A stretch of 64,000 nucleotides of DNA from Sulfolobales archaeon (GTDB lineage: Archaea > Thermoproteota > Thermoprotei_A > Sulfolobales > NBVN01): the NCBI GenBank assembly GCA_026419835.1, contig JAOAKQ010000002.1, forward strand, positions 206,015-270,014, in the 5' to 3' direction. Of the stretch, positions 27,395 through 37,192 are shown piece after piece; within the stretch, counting starts at the first letter, position 1, and each line of letters begins with the position of its first letter. Below the pieces are notes generated by a model, which had not been told where the DNA came from, made no database searches, and was given only the letters and a program-made list of their open reading frames with translations. A program made the translations under genes and the position numbers.

Positions 27395-28402
27395 TTGCGT
27401 ATAGCCAGAATGCACCTAAACGAATCACCGTTTAAACCGAGTAGGCTAGTTAGTTCGCATGTCTCTAAGTACGTAGATAAACTCAACCTCTACCACGTAG
27501 AGGAATTGGAGGCTGAGTTTCTGAAGAAGCTCTCTAGCTACACAAAACTACCTAGAGAGAGCATATCCCTCTACCCAGGTTCTTCGGAAGCTCTCATCGC
27601 CTTAGTCAGGTTCTGCAGGTCTAGAGCTCTTAAGCTAGTGTCTATCTGGCCTAGTTTTCACGGATTTGTAGAATTCGCTAATATGGAGGGAGTGGGTGTT
27701 GATTTCGTATACCTAACACCAGAATCTTTCGAACTAGACTTAGCTAAGCTTACCGCGGTAGGCAGCCGTAGTAAAGCGCTATACCTAGCTAATCCAAATA
27801 ACCCCACGTCAAACATTCTTTTCCAGGATAAGGATACTCTAGACTTTCTCTCGAGTAGATTTGGATTGGTGATAGTTGATGAAGCCTACTTCGAGTTCTC
27901 CGGCTACACCGCAGCCGATGGAGTCTTGGATTACGACAACCTAGTAGTTGTTAGAACGTTCTCAAAAGCTTTTTCACTAGCTGGTGCTAGAGTAGGCTAT
28001 GTGCTGACCAATCAAGAACTCTCGGAGGAAATCGGTAGGTACACAGCGCTGTTCTCCGTATCAACAACATCACTAGCTTCAGCTCTCGGCGCTCTAGAAG
28101 ATATCGACTACATGATGGAGATCGTTAAGAAAGTAATTGAACTGCGTGAAGAGCTAAAGAGAGATGTAGAGAAGCTCGGTCTCTACGCACTGAACTCCAA
28201 AACAAACTTCCTATTCATTAAGACACCTACTCTAGGTAGGGTTTTAGCTAGGAGTTTGAGTGAAAAAGGTATTAAGATTAGAGCGTACAACGACCGATTA
28301 ATCGAAAACTACATAAGGGTTAGTGTATCATCGAGAGAAGATAACTTGAGGTTTACTGAAGCACTCGCAGCACTTCTCAGAGAACGTTCCACTGTAGGTT
28401 AG
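27395..28402 (+). CDS. PLP-dependent class I/II aminotransferase, HisC/CobD-like
   Basis: YPGSSEALIAL; LANPNNPTSN; VDEAYFEFSG; VVVRTFSKAFSLAGARVGYV. Confidence 0.85.
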   Translation: MRIARMHLNESPFKPSRLVSSHVSKYVDKLNLYHVEELEAEFLKKLSSYTKLPRESISLYPGSSEALIALVRFCRSRALKLVSIWPSFHGFVEFANMEGVGVDFVYLTPESFELDLAKLTAVGSRSKALYLANPNNPTSNILFQDKDTLDFLSSRFGLVIVDEAYFEFSGYTAADGVLDYDNLVVVRTFSKAFSLAGARVGYVLTNQELSEEIGRYTALFSVSTTSLASALGALEDIDYMMEIVKKVIELREELKRDVEKLGLYALNSKTNFLFIKTPTLGRVLARSLSEKGIKIRAYNDRLIENYIRVSVSSREDNLRFTEALAALLRERSTVG

Positions 28403-28415
28403 CTGGAGAACTACA

Positions 28416-28565
28416 CTAGCACTTTATTTTCGGGTCGTCAACGCATATTCTCAATCTCTCGATAAACTTACATAACTTATCTAGTGGGACTATCGCGTAG
28501 GAGTTTCTCTCCGTTACTACTAGAGCTATTTTCTCTCCTAGCTTCACAGCGGCTTTCTCGCACAT
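28416..28565 (-). CDS. Small 49-aa protein missed by ORF track
   Basis: MCEKAAVKLGEKIALVVTERNSYAIVPLDKLCKFIERLRICVDDPKIKC*; 3 nt downstream of the wHTH gene on the same strand; native codon usage. Confidence 0.5.
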   Translation of the reverse strand: MCEKAAVKLGEKIALVVTERNSYAIVPLDKLCKFIERLRICVDDPKIKC

Positions 28566-28568
28566 AGT

Positions 28569-28994
28569 CTATCTTGGTTTCGCCTTTCTCTCCTTAAGCT
28601 TCATATCGATCAAGTACTGAATAGCCGCTGAAATACTGCCAGTAGCTTCAATTAGATGACCCCACCTCTTTCTAAATCTAGATGGAACTAGGGGTCTAAC
28701 TCTCTTCTTAGTTCTAGCTGGGGTGTAGGTTTCCTCCATGCCTTTAAGGCCGAAGGTGCCATCTATCATTTCTACAACCTCGTCCCTCTCAACTAGTCGG
28801 ATAAGGACCTTCCTCAGTCTATCCTCACCCACAACTCCACTAAGCTCTCTTCTAAGTTCCTTCCACGAAACTGGTTTCCCTCTTCTAGCTAGTATATCGA
28901 CCACTATCCTCTCTAACTCTTCGTCACTTGGAGCGCGAACGACGATGACGTCATTATCTTCATAAACAACTGAGGGACTTTCATCCACGCACAC
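28569..28994 (-). CDS. Winged-helix-like conserved protein
   Basis: ELERIVVDILARRGKPVSWKELRRELSGVVGEDRLRKVLIRLVERDEVVEMIDGTFGLKG. Confidence 0.65.
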   Translation of the reverse strand: MCVDESPSVVYEDNDVIVVRAPSDEELERIVVDILARRGKPVSWKELRRELSGVVGEDRLRKVLIRLVERDEVVEMIDGTFGLKGMEETYTPARTKKRVRPLVPSRFRKRWGHLIEATGSISAAIQYLIDMKLKERKAKPR

Positions 28995-28997
28995 TAC

Positions 28998-29012
28998 CCC
29001 AATAGTATTGGG
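28998..29012. promoter_or_regulatory. 15-bp palindrome CCCAATA-g-TATTGGG immediately upstream of the wHTH gene (candidate operator)
   Basis: Perfect 7-bp arms with one central base, 3 nt upstream of the start codon at 28994. Confidence 0.5.
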
Positions 29013-29253
29013 TAATTGAAAGCTTTTAAGTTCAATGTAGTTTTAGAACCTCAAAGTACTAGCGGTACCGGGCAGTACTTGGAACCGTAGATAGCTTAAT
29101 CTTAGAATGAACGCTCTATGAGCACCACGACACTACCTTACGATACTGGTTTTCGCACATAGAAACGCGCCTTGCGGAAATTCGCTGAGTTCTACCACTA
29201 TTCCGCAGGTTTTGGGTTAAATTTATAAGTCTAATTAGAGCTTACGTTTTGGA

Positions 29254-29338
29254 CCCGCCGTAGCTCAGCGGCAGAGCGCCCGGCTGTAGTGTGGGGGCTG
29301 AAACCGGGTGGTCGGGGGTTCGAATCCCCCCGGCGGGA
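29254..29338 (+). tRNA. tRNA-Tyr (GUA) with ~13-nt intron at 37/38
   Basis: CCCGCCG TA GCTC AGCGGCA GAGC G CCCGG CTGTAG[intron]A CCGGG TGGTC GGGGG TTCGAAT CCCCC CGGCGGG A; C1-G72 as in archaeal tRNA-Tyr; TATA-like AATTTATAAG upstream. Confidence 0.9.
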
Positions 29339-29392
29339 CTTGGTCTAAGCTTTTTACCTCTAGTAGCTAGAGGTTACCGGTGGCTGAAATTT

Positions 29393-30835
29393 GTGTTAAA
29401 GCTGTATAGTACGCTCACGAAGAGAGTTGAGGATTTTGAACCCAGTGAGACCGGGATTGTTAAGGCCTACTTCTGCGGGCCCACACCCTACGACCACCTG
29501 CACCTAGGTCACGCAAGGGCTTTCGTATCATTCGACTTTCTACGCAGATACCTAGGTTTGAGGGGGTACAACGTACTCTACGTACAGAACATCACCGATA
29601 TAGACGATAAGATAATTAGAAGAGCTGGGGAGCTCGGTGTTGAGTGGAGGGATATAGCTGGGAAGTACACTAGAGAGTACCTCGAGCTACTGAAAGAGCT
29701 GAGAATTGAGGTAGACCTCCACCCGAAGGTTACGGAGCACATTGATGATATCGTGAAGTTCATAGAGGTGCTTATAAGTAAGGGGCACGCGTACGTAGCG
29801 CCGAGCGGCTCGGTCTACTTCGACATATCTACATACCGAGACTACGGAAGATTGAGTGGTAGGGTAAGTAGAGAAGAGTGGAGACAGGAAGAGGAGTTCC
29901 TAGCTGAGAAGAGGAATCCGTTCGATTTTGCGTTGTGGAAAGCTGCGAAGCCCGGTGAGCCGTACTGGAACTCACCCTGGGGACCGGGTAGGCCCGGCTG
30001 GCACATAGAGTGCAGTGTTATGAGCTCTAAGTACCTAGGCAGTACGATAGACATCCACGGCGGGGGTCAGGACCTCATATTCCCGCATCACGAAAACGAA
30101 AGAGCTCAGAGCGAGTCATACTTCGGTACTTCTCCGTGGGTTAGGTACTGGGTTCACGTAGGTCCTCTAACGATAGTCGGCGAGAAAATGAGTAAGAGTC
30201 TCGGGAATATCATTAGACTCACCGACGCTGTCAAGACCTGGGGACCTGAAGTCATCAGGCTCTGGATCTTCTCAGCACACTATAGGAGACCCCTGGACTA
30301 CAGAGAGGAAGCTCTAGAGCAAGCTAAAGCTGTCTTCAGGAAGGTCTTGAATACGTACAGTACGCTCTTAAAGATGCTGAAGGAGCTGCCGGTAGAGCAC
30401 GGATTAAGTGAGAAGAAGCTCTCGGTCTGGGTATCTATATCGCAGACGTGGAAAGAGTTCGTTGAGTTTATGGATAGCGATCTAAACTCACCTAAAGCAC
30501 TTACATCACTACATAAACTTCTCTCAATAGCCAATACGGAGGTAGTTACCTTAGAGAGTAGTTCCTTAGCGTTCAAAGCTCTCGTAACGCTAGAGCTTAT
30601 GGATAGAGTGATCGGTATCTTACCTACAGGAGAAGAGGTCATCACCACCCCGGAAGAACTTGAAGACTTGATTAAGCTACTAGTAGAGGTTAGGTCAAGA
30701 CTGAGAGCTAGGAAGATGTACGAGGAGTCCGACTGGATCAGAGCTGAGCTAGGTAAGCTCGGGATTAAGCTTGCCGATACGAAAGAAGGAACTACGTGGA
30801 CTATTGAGAAACGCTTAAGGTCGGCTGAAAAATGA
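29393..30835 (+). CDS. cysS: Cysteinyl-tRNA synthetase
   Basis: [68 protein letters not shown] 29393 chosen because the track start at 29291 lies inside tRNA-Tyr. Confidence 0.93.
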   Translation: MLKLYSTLTKRVEDFEPSETGIVKAYFCGPTPYDHLHLGHARAFVSFDFLRRYLGLRGYNVLYVQNITDIDDKIIRRAGELGVEWRDIAGKYTREYLELLKELRIEVDLHPKVTEHIDDIVKFIEVLISKGHAYVAPSGSVYFDISTYRDYGRLSGRVSREEWRQEEEFLAEKRNPFDFALWKAAKPGEPYWNSPWGPGRPGWHIECSVMSSKYLGSTIDIHGGGQDLIFPHHENERAQSESYFGTSPWVRYWVHVGPLTIVGEKMSKSLGNIIRLTDAVKTWGPEVIRLWIFSAHYRRPLDYREEALEQAKAVFRKVLNTYSTLLKMLKELPVEHGLSEKKLSVWVSISQTWKEFVEFMDSDLNSPKALTSLHKLLSIANTEVVTLESSSLAFKALVTLELMDRVIGILPTGEEVITTPEELEDLIKLLVEVRSRLRARKMYEESDWIRAELGKLGIKLADTKEGTTWTIEKRLRSAEK

Positions 30836-31785
30836 AGAAGTTGGCGGAAGTTGGAGAATACGGAGCTCTAGAGTACGTACTCGATATAGTCTCTAAGCAT
30901 CTCGAGAGAAAAGAACGTAGAGTTTTTGGAGTAGGTGACGACGCTCAAGCGATCAACGTGGGCGGTTTATGGATATTCTTGAAGATCGATGGAACTTCCG
31001 CTAGCTCCTCGATGTACCCCTGGCTCACACCAGGAGATTTAGGGTATAGGGTCGCTCTATCGTCAGTTACGGACCTCATTGCTAAGAACTCTAGGCCTCT
31101 ACTGCTATCTTCCTCAATAACGGTCAGCAGTGACCTACGCGCGGAGACCCTCCTGGAGATTATTAGAGGTGTGGTGGACTTAGCTGAAGCTGCGAATTCG
31201 CTGTACGTTGGTGGAGATATAAACAAACTCGACCACAGCGACATAGTGATTGATGTAGCGTCCGTAGGAATAAGTAGCAACCCGAAACCTAGTACACCGT
31301 TTGAAGAGAACCTCCCCGTATACTCAGTGAAATGCCTTGGCCTCTCCTCAATACCGGCCGCACTCTACTATCTCAAGAAGGACATCAGCGCCTGGATGGA
31401 CCTACTCAAAAGCATGGCGAGACCGAAACCCCCGCTAGCTTTTCTCGATTACTCGGACTTCGCTGAAGCTTCAACTGATGTCAGTGATGGACTTAGTTCT
31501 CTTCGTAAAGTACTCGAAAGAAGTGGTGTAGATTTAGTTCTGTCTCACGACGCTCTGTGCCCGGAGGTCGTAGAGTTCTCCAGGGAGGAGAAGGTTGATG
31601 TAGAGCTACTTCTAAGCTTCATGGGTGAAGAGTACACGATTGTATCGACAATCAGAGACCGGGAGGTGCCGGTAGTTAAAATCGGGCGTACGGCGGGTGG
31701 GTGCGGGAGAATATACTTAGACGACCGCGAATTAATTGGTGGTTGGGACAACTTTCTCGGCTATAGATCGAGTACGTACAAGTAG
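30832..31785 (+). CDS. thiL: Thiamine-monophosphate kinase-like (PurM/ThiL superfamily)
   Basis: VGDDAQAI..LKIDGTSASSSMYPWLTPGDLGYRVALSSVTDLIAKNSRP; ASTDVSDGL. Confidence 0.75.
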   Translation: MKKLAEVGEYGALEYVLDIVSKHLERKERRVFGVGDDAQAINVGGLWIFLKIDGTSASSSMYPWLTPGDLGYRVALSSVTDLIAKNSRPLLLSSSITVSSDLRAETLLEIIRGVVDLAEAANSLYVGGDINKLDHSDIVIDVASVGISSNPKPSTPFEENLPVYSVKCLGLSSIPAALYYLKKDISAWMDLLKSMARPKPPLAFLDYSDFAEASTDVSDGLSSLRKVLERSGVDLVLSHDALCPEVVEFSREEKVDVELLLSFMGEEYTIVSTIRDREVPVVKIGRTAGGCGRIYLDDRELIGGWDNFLGYRSSTYK

Positions 31786-31796
31786 CGGGTCTTACT

Positions 31797-32186
31797 TCAG
31801 ATTTCCGCAACTAGTTTAAGACCCAGCTTCCTATAGGGACACCGCTCCCAGTACGATTCGCATAGCTCTACTTCGTGAACTCCGAGAAACCTCTTGAGAA
31901 TGGCGCACCCAGCTACGTACCTTCCCTGCTCGAGCTTGAATATCTTAGCGAACTCGCAGGGAATTTCCGGAGGTTTATCTAGTCCGTGCACCATTAGGAA
32001 GGGCTTTCCGAACTCTTCGTAGCCCTCCCCTCTAATTACTCGAACTTCGCGGTAGTATCTACAGCGAGTGTAGACTTCCCGACCGCCGAGGCAGACGACT
32101 TTGTTAACTACATCCGGCGTAGGAGTTTCCAAAGATGGAGAGGTGCAGAATCCGTCTCTATACCTATACCATGGGCAGATGCTCAA
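31797..32186 (-). CDS. Cysteine-rich conserved hypothetical protein
   Basis: 129 aa with eight or more Cys (SICPW, DGFC, VVCLGG, TRCRYY, IPCEFA, AGCAIL, ELCESYWERCPY). Confidence 0.6.
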   Translation of the reverse strand: MSICPWYRYRDGFCTSPSLETPTPDVVNKVVCLGGREVYTRCRYYREVRVIRGEGYEEFGKPFLMVHGLDKPPEIPCEFAKIFKLEQGRYVAGCAILKRFLGVHEVELCESYWERCPYRKLGLKLVAEI

Positions 32187-32620
32187 CTACTGTACCTCGC
32201 TTTAATAGCTGTGTAAGTAGCTTTAAGGTCTTCCAGCAACTTCTCGACTTCAACTACGTCCGTATCGCAGATCTCCTTAGCGTACGTCTTAGTGCTCTCG
32301 TACTTCTTAAGCAGCTCAGCGGCATCAAACAGTACCTCCTTCTCGATGTGAACTCCTACAACGATCATGTACTCTATGATGGTAGATAGAGGTTCTTCAA
32401 AACCTTCGAAGCTTTCGAGTTCTCGAAGCTTGCTAAGTATCTTGATGAGAGCTCTGCGCGAAGTTCTCAGAGATTTAATCTGGTTTACTATAATACCCAG
32501 TTCCTCTTCTCTAAGAGCTCTACCGCAGTTCCTCCTCAACGTCCTCCCAATTCTATCTCTCCTAAGAACGTTGCTCTCCAGGTTCCTGTAGAGAACCGCT
32601 ATATCCACCGAAAACACCAC
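32183..32620 (-). CDS. hypothetical helical protein
   Basis: 145 aa; overlaps the Cys-rich ORF and abuts cdc48. Confidence 0.6.
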   Translation of the reverse strand: MVFSVDIAVLYRNLESNVLRRDRIGRTLRRNCGRALREEELGIIVNQIKSLRTSRRALIKILSKLRELESFEGFEEPLSTIIEYMIVVGVHIEKEVLFDAAELLKKYESTKTYAKEICDTDVVEVEKLLEDLKATYTAIKARYSS

Positions 32621-32621
32621 T

Positions 32622-34808
32622 TCATATAATTATCTTCTTGAGGTCGCTGTACAGTCTCTCGTACCTACTAACGATATCACTCGATAGAGATGGCTTCACG
32701 AGCTTCATCGCTTCCAGGAAGTACCTGTACTCGATAGGCCTCGCAGCAAATTTCTCTCTAAGAGCCATCATTACAGCCTCTCTAACTAGAGCTTCGAGAT
32801 CCGCTCCACTGTATCCCTCAGTTATCTCAGCCAGCTTATCGAGGTCAACGTCTTTGGCCAGTGGAACACCTCTAGTGTGGATCTTCAGTATCTCGTACCT
32901 AGCCTTCCTATCCGGCGGTGGTACGTAGATGACCCTATCGAATCTGCCGGGCCTCAGTAGCGCTGGGTCTATTAAATCAACTCTATTCGTAGCTCCAATA
33001 ACTACTACGTTCTTCAGTGTTTGAATTCCATCTAATTCCGCTAGTAGTTGGTTCACTATTCTATCAGTTACCTCCGTATCGTGCCTCATACCTCTAGGAG
33101 GTACTATAGCGTCAATCTCGTCGAAGAAAATTATCGATGGTGCGACCTGCCTAGCTCTTCTAAATATCTCTCTAACGGCCTTCTCAGATTCCCCAACCCA
33201 CTTACTCAAAATCTCAGGTCCCTTTATAGCTATGAAGTTGGCGTTAGCTTCTGTAGCTGCGGCCTTAGCTAGTAGAGTCTTACCGCATCCGGGAGGACCG
33301 TAGAGCAGTATGCCCCTAGGAGGCCTAATACCCATTTTTTCAAATACGTCGGGGTACTTCAAAGGCCACTCAACGGCTTCTCTAAGAGCTTGCTTAACAC
33401 CATCCAACCCACCGATATCGTCCCAGTGAACCTCCGGGACTTCGATTAGTACTTCACGCATCAGAGTTGGATGCACGACCTTGAGCGCGTCCAGAAAGTC
33501 CCGCTGTGTGATCTTTAGCTTCTCGAGTGTTTCGAAGGGCACCGGCTTACTTAAATCTATCTTCTCTCTTCTTAAAAATCCTCTGAGAGCGTTCATAGCC
33601 GCTTCTTTAACTAGCGCCGCGATGTCCGCTCCAGTGAAGCCGTGCGTTATGCTCGCTAGCTCATCCAGGTTCACGTCTTCAGCTAGAGGTATGTTTCTAG
33701 TGTGTACCTCTAGTATAGACCTCCTCGCGTGCCTATCTGGTGGAGGTATCTCGATCTCTCTGTCGAACCTACCCGGTCTTCTTAGTGCTGGGTCCACGGC
33801 ATCTATTCTGTTCGTCGCTCCGATGACGATCACCTTCCCCCTCTCCATGAGACCGTCCATTAGCGTCAGTAGCTGAGCTACTACTCTCTTCTCCACCTCC
33901 CCCACGACTTCTTCTCTCTTCGGTGCTATTGCGTCGATTTCGTCTATGAATATTATTGCTGGAGCGTTCTTCTGAGCTTCTTCGAAGATGGCCCTCAACC
34001 GCGCCTCGGACTCACCGTAGTACTTACTCATTATTTCCGGTCCGTTTATAGCTATGAAGTAAGCACCTATTTCATTAGCTAGCGCCTTAGCTAGCAGAGT
34101 CTTACCTACGCCCGGAGGACCGTAGAGTAGGACGCCCTTGGGGGGTTCGATACCTAGGTGCTTAAAGAACTCGGGATGCTTGAGCGGTAGCTCGACCATC
34201 TCGCGTATTCTCTCCTTCACCTCCTCCAGGTCGCCGATATCTTCCCAAGTAACTCTAGGAACTCCTCTCAATCTCTCCAATGCTTCGATCGTCACAGGCT
34301 CCGGGCTTATGTCTAGCCTAGTATCGTAATCTATTAGAACTACTTGAGCTGGATCGCACGATTTGATAACAAATCTAAATGGGTCGGCATAGTATGGAAA
34401 TTGCACGAATACTATCTCTCCCTTCTTAACGGCTTTATTCAGTAGTCTATCCTTTATGAAACTGGCGGCGTGTCCCGGTTCTTCTAGTCTGAAGTCTATT
34501 GGAGCGATGACTACTCTTACGCCTTTAACTACCTTTACCTTTCTAACTGTAACGTAGTCACCTACCGAGACGCCTATGGCTTCCCTGGTAAAACCATCTA
34601 TACGAACTACGTTAGTTCCCTCATCTTCTGGGTAGACGGGTCTTACCTGAAGTATAGCCGACGACCTAGTTCCCTCAACTTCAACGAAATCTCCGTAGTT
34701 AACTCCGAGAATTTCCATGTGCTTTCTAGGAATTCTCGCAATCTTTCTACCTACGTCTTGAGGTTTAGCGCTCTCAACTCTGAGCTCGATTTCATTAGCA
34801 CTGCCTAT
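32622..34808 (-). CDS. cdc48: Cdc48/VCP-like AAA ATPase; probable ATA start at 34808
   Basis: Two AAA modules ([34 protein letters not shown]). The conserved N-domain [29 protein letters not shown] reads upstream of the track ATG (34718) with no ATG/GTG/TTG before the TAG stop at 34812-34814. Confidence 0.9.
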   Translation of the reverse strand: MGSANEIELRVESAKPQDVGRKIARIPRKHMEILGVNYGDFVEVEGTRSSAILQVRPVYPEDEGTNVVRIDGFTREAIGVSVGDYVTVRKVKVVKGVRVVIAPIDFRLEEPGHAASFIKDRLLNKAVKKGEIVFVQFPYYADPFRFVIKSCDPAQVVLIDYDTRLDISPEPVTIEALERLRGVPRVTWEDIGDLEEVKERIREMVELPLKHPEFFKHLGIEPPKGVLLYGPPGVGKTLLAKALANEIGAYFIAINGPEIMSKYYGESEARLRAIFEEAQKNAPAIIFIDEIDAIAPKREEVVGEVEKRVVAQLLTLMDGLMERGKVIVIGATNRIDAVDPALRRPGRFDREIEIPPPDRHARRSILEVHTRNIPLAEDVNLDELASITHGFTGADIAALVKEAAMNALRGFLRREKIDLSKPVPFETLEKLKITQRDFLDALKVVHPTLMREVLIEVPEVHWDDIGGLDGVKQALREAVEWPLKYPDVFEKMGIRPPRGILLYGPPGCGKTLLAKAAATEANANFIAIKGPEILSKWVGESEKAVREIFRRARQVAPSIIFFDEIDAIVPPRGMRHDTEVTDRIVNQLLAELDGIQTLKNVVVIGATNRVDLIDPALLRPGRFDRVIYVPPPDRKARYEILKIHTRGVPLAKDVDLDKLAEITEGYSGADLEALVREAVMMALREKFAARPIEYRYFLEAMKLVKPSLSSDIVSRYERLYSDLKKIII

Positions 34809-34985
34809 ACTCTAACCCTAGATGTAGTTGCTTGGTGAAAGATATATTTACACTCAAGTCAGTTAGTGCTAGCGTAGGTTGAGCGACCTAGATGATATAG
34901 AGCCTCAGACTACCTGGCGGTCCGAAGCGCCGAGTAGGTATCTTTAAATACTCTAGGAGTTCTATTCTGTATTTGGTGGTTATAC

Positions 34986-35660
34986 ATGGTAAAGGTGCCG
35001 ACCAAGCTAGTTACGTGGGATGAGATTGTTGAGTGGAGCATGGGGCTAGCTGAGGTTATAAAGAAGAGTGGGTTTAAACCCGATGTCGTAGTCGCGGTTT
35101 CTAGAGGTGGCTATGTTCCAGCTAGGTTGATCTGCGACTTTCTCTTAGTGGATAACTTGGTTTCTCTACAGAGCCAGCACTGGACAGAGGCCGCTAAAGT
35201 AGCTGAGAAGGCTATCATTAAGTTTCCATACACGATAGACTTGAGGGACAACAAAATTCTCCTCGTAGATGATATAGTAGACACAGGGGATACTCTAATA
35301 CTAGCGAGAGACTTCATACTCTCCGAGTGGAAGCCTAGAGAACTTAAGATAGCCGCTCTACAGTGGATTTCCCCCGTTGCTAAGATAAAGCCGGACTTCT
35401 ACTATATAGAAGTCAGAGACTGGGTGTGGTTCCAGTACCCGTGGACTAGGCATGAAGACACAACTCAGTTCATCAAGAGAATTCTGGTGGAGGAAAAAGA
35501 GAAGAGGGAGTGGACTTTCAACGAGCTTGAAGTAAAGTTTAGAGAAAGCTACGGTATATACGTTGGTGATGTATACTTCAGATTAGCTCTAAGAACTCTA
35601 GTAGAACTCGGAGTACTGGATGTAAAGGATGGTAAGTACTTAGTTAAGGTTTCTAGGTAG
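34986..35660 (+). CDS. Phosphoribosyltransferase with C-terminal extension (possible winged helix)
   Basis: DVVVAVSRGGYVPARLICDFL; ILLVDDIVDTGDTL; C-terminal REWTFNELEVKFRESYGIYVGDVYFRLALRTLVELGVLDVKDGKYLV. Confidence 0.82.
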   Translation: MVKVPTKLVTWDEIVEWSMGLAEVIKKSGFKPDVVVAVSRGGYVPARLICDFLLVDNLVSLQSQHWTEAAKVAEKAIIKFPYTIDLRDNKILLVDDIVDTGDTLILARDFILSEWKPRELKIAALQWISPVAKIKPDFYYIEVRDWVWFQYPWTRHEDTTQFIKRILVEEKEKREWTFNELEVKFRESYGIYVGDVYFRLALRTLVELGVLDVKDGKYLVKVSR

Positions 35661-35755
35661 ACTTCCTAGGCTCTTCCTACCGAGCATTCTACTCGCATCT
35701 TTTATTCTTAACTAGAGAAATCCGAGTAGCTACGTAGTGGTATTAGACCGTTGAA

Positions 35756-36217
35756 CTATGAAACTTCTCGCTGCTTTAGATCGGCGATCTTCTCAGCTTC
35801 GTCGAGAATTCTTCTAGCGGCTTCACGCTGGATCACCAAGGCCTGCCTGTCCACACTTAGCGTCTCCGATACTATATCGCTCAGGCTATCACCAATTTCA
35901 TCCAGTATGGCAGATATCTCTGGGAGGCTCCTAATCCTCCTGCTAAGCTCCTTTAAAGCCTCTCTAGCGACCACGATGTCCTGAGTTACCGCATTTAGAG
36001 TCACAACATTTTCTAGTTTAACTTCTAAAATCCCGAGAACGTACGTAACGTATTTGAGCTGCCTTAGAGCGTTCGCGTAGGACTTAACTAAATCACCTCT
36101 AACGTCTCTACCTCTAACGTTCTCCAAGCTCTTCTCAATTCTAGCTTCAAGAAGCTCCAGCCTGCGTCTTAAAGTCTTCACGTCGTAGAGTATCTTCACT
36201 AATTTTCTTTTCAGCAC
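35756..36217 (-). CDS. ESCRT-III-like (CdvB/Snf7-family) short paralog
   Basis: Basic N-term helix, RRRLELLEARIEKS.., YANALRQLKYVTYVLGILEVKLENVVTL; consistent with CdvB paralogs. Confidence 0.6.
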   Translation of the reverse strand: MLKRKLVKILYDVKTLRRRLELLEARIEKSLENVRGRDVRGDLVKSYANALRQLKYVTYVLGILEVKLENVVTLNAVTQDIVVAREALKELSRRIRSLPEISAILDEIGDSLSDIVSETLSVDRQALVIQREAARRILDEAEKIADLKQREVS

Positions 36218-36349
36218 CAGCCCCGAGAGGTTTTCTAGTCAAGCAGTTGTTTTAAGTAGTGACCCAAATCAATACGCAGCCGCCCTAGTGTTAAATAGCT
36301 GGCTCTACATGAATTTAAGCCGGCTCCACAGAACCGTTGTGGGTAAGCC

Positions 36350-36916
36350 ATGGGTAGCTTTGACTCTACTCTACTGGACCTGCTAGTGGCTTTTCTTAAA
36401 GCCGGTTTAGTGCTGTTTGGTGGAGGTCACACAGTAATTCCTATTTTAAAGCGGGAGTTAGTAGCGTACAGAAGTATTCTTACGGAGGAAGAATTCGTTG
36501 ACCTAGTGTCCGTAACTGAAGGACTACCCGGTCCGGTAACGGTTAAGATCGCGGTTCTCGTTGGATACAGAACTGCTGGGTTCGCTGGGTCCGTCCTGGC
36601 TACAGTAGCAATAGTGCTCCCAACCTTTATTTTAACTCTCGCGGTTGCTAAGCTACTGCACTACTACTACCAACACCACCTCACAGTAAGCATTCTTCGC
36701 GGAATTAGAGGAGCTGTAATAGGACTGCTACTATCAGCTGCTCTCATATTTACTCAAGGAGCTTTAAAGGAGCTAGCTAGTCATCAAGTAGTAGCTACTG
36801 TAACACTCGCCACCGCAGCACTACTTTCAATTACTCTACTACAAGTAGATGCTCTCGTAGTAGTCGGAGCAGCCGCGCTCATCGGACTTCTCCTAGGTCT
36901 AGCCGGATTTTGGTGA
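36350..36916 (+). CDS. Chromate transporter (CHR) family, single half-size domain
   Basis: FLKAGLVLFGGGHTVIPILKRELVA..FVDLVSVTEGLPGPVTVKIAVLVGYRTAGFAGS. Confidence 0.85.
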   Translation: MGSFDSTLLDLLVAFLKAGLVLFGGGHTVIPILKRELVAYRSILTEEEFVDLVSVTEGLPGPVTVKIAVLVGYRTAGFAGSVLATVAIVLPTFILTLAVAKLLHYYYQHHLTVSILRGIRGAVIGLLLSAALIFTQGALKELASHQVVATVTLATAALLSITLLQVDALVVVGAAALIGLLLGLAGFW

Positions 36917-37192
36917 AGCATAACTATACCGTAGACATGGCACTCATCTTCAAAATTCTATTTCCTTTTTCGAGAAGCTCGTCTCCTAGACGCCTCGCAA
37001 TTAGGTCTCGACGCAGTGCATGATTCGAGCTCGATCGGTTCTGTCGAAAAGTTCCCTCACGGATCTTCGGTCATTACCTGAATTTCCAGTTACAGAGTAA
37101 TTCTACTTAGTTGCTACGCTGAGTACGGAGCTTTTAAGCTTAAATAACGACCTCAGCATATATCGTAGACCAGTGATTGAGGTGATGTAGTT

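Noticed and set aside
29291-29392. cysS start at 29291 given by the ORF track
   Set aside because: It lies within the tRNA-Tyr gene; homology begins after GTG 29393.
36930-37080. Minus-strand open frame RREGTFRQNRSSSNHALRRDLIARRLGDELLEKGNRILK
   Set aside because: Arg codons are mainly CGA/CGT, unlike AGA/AGG in real genes here; probably chance.
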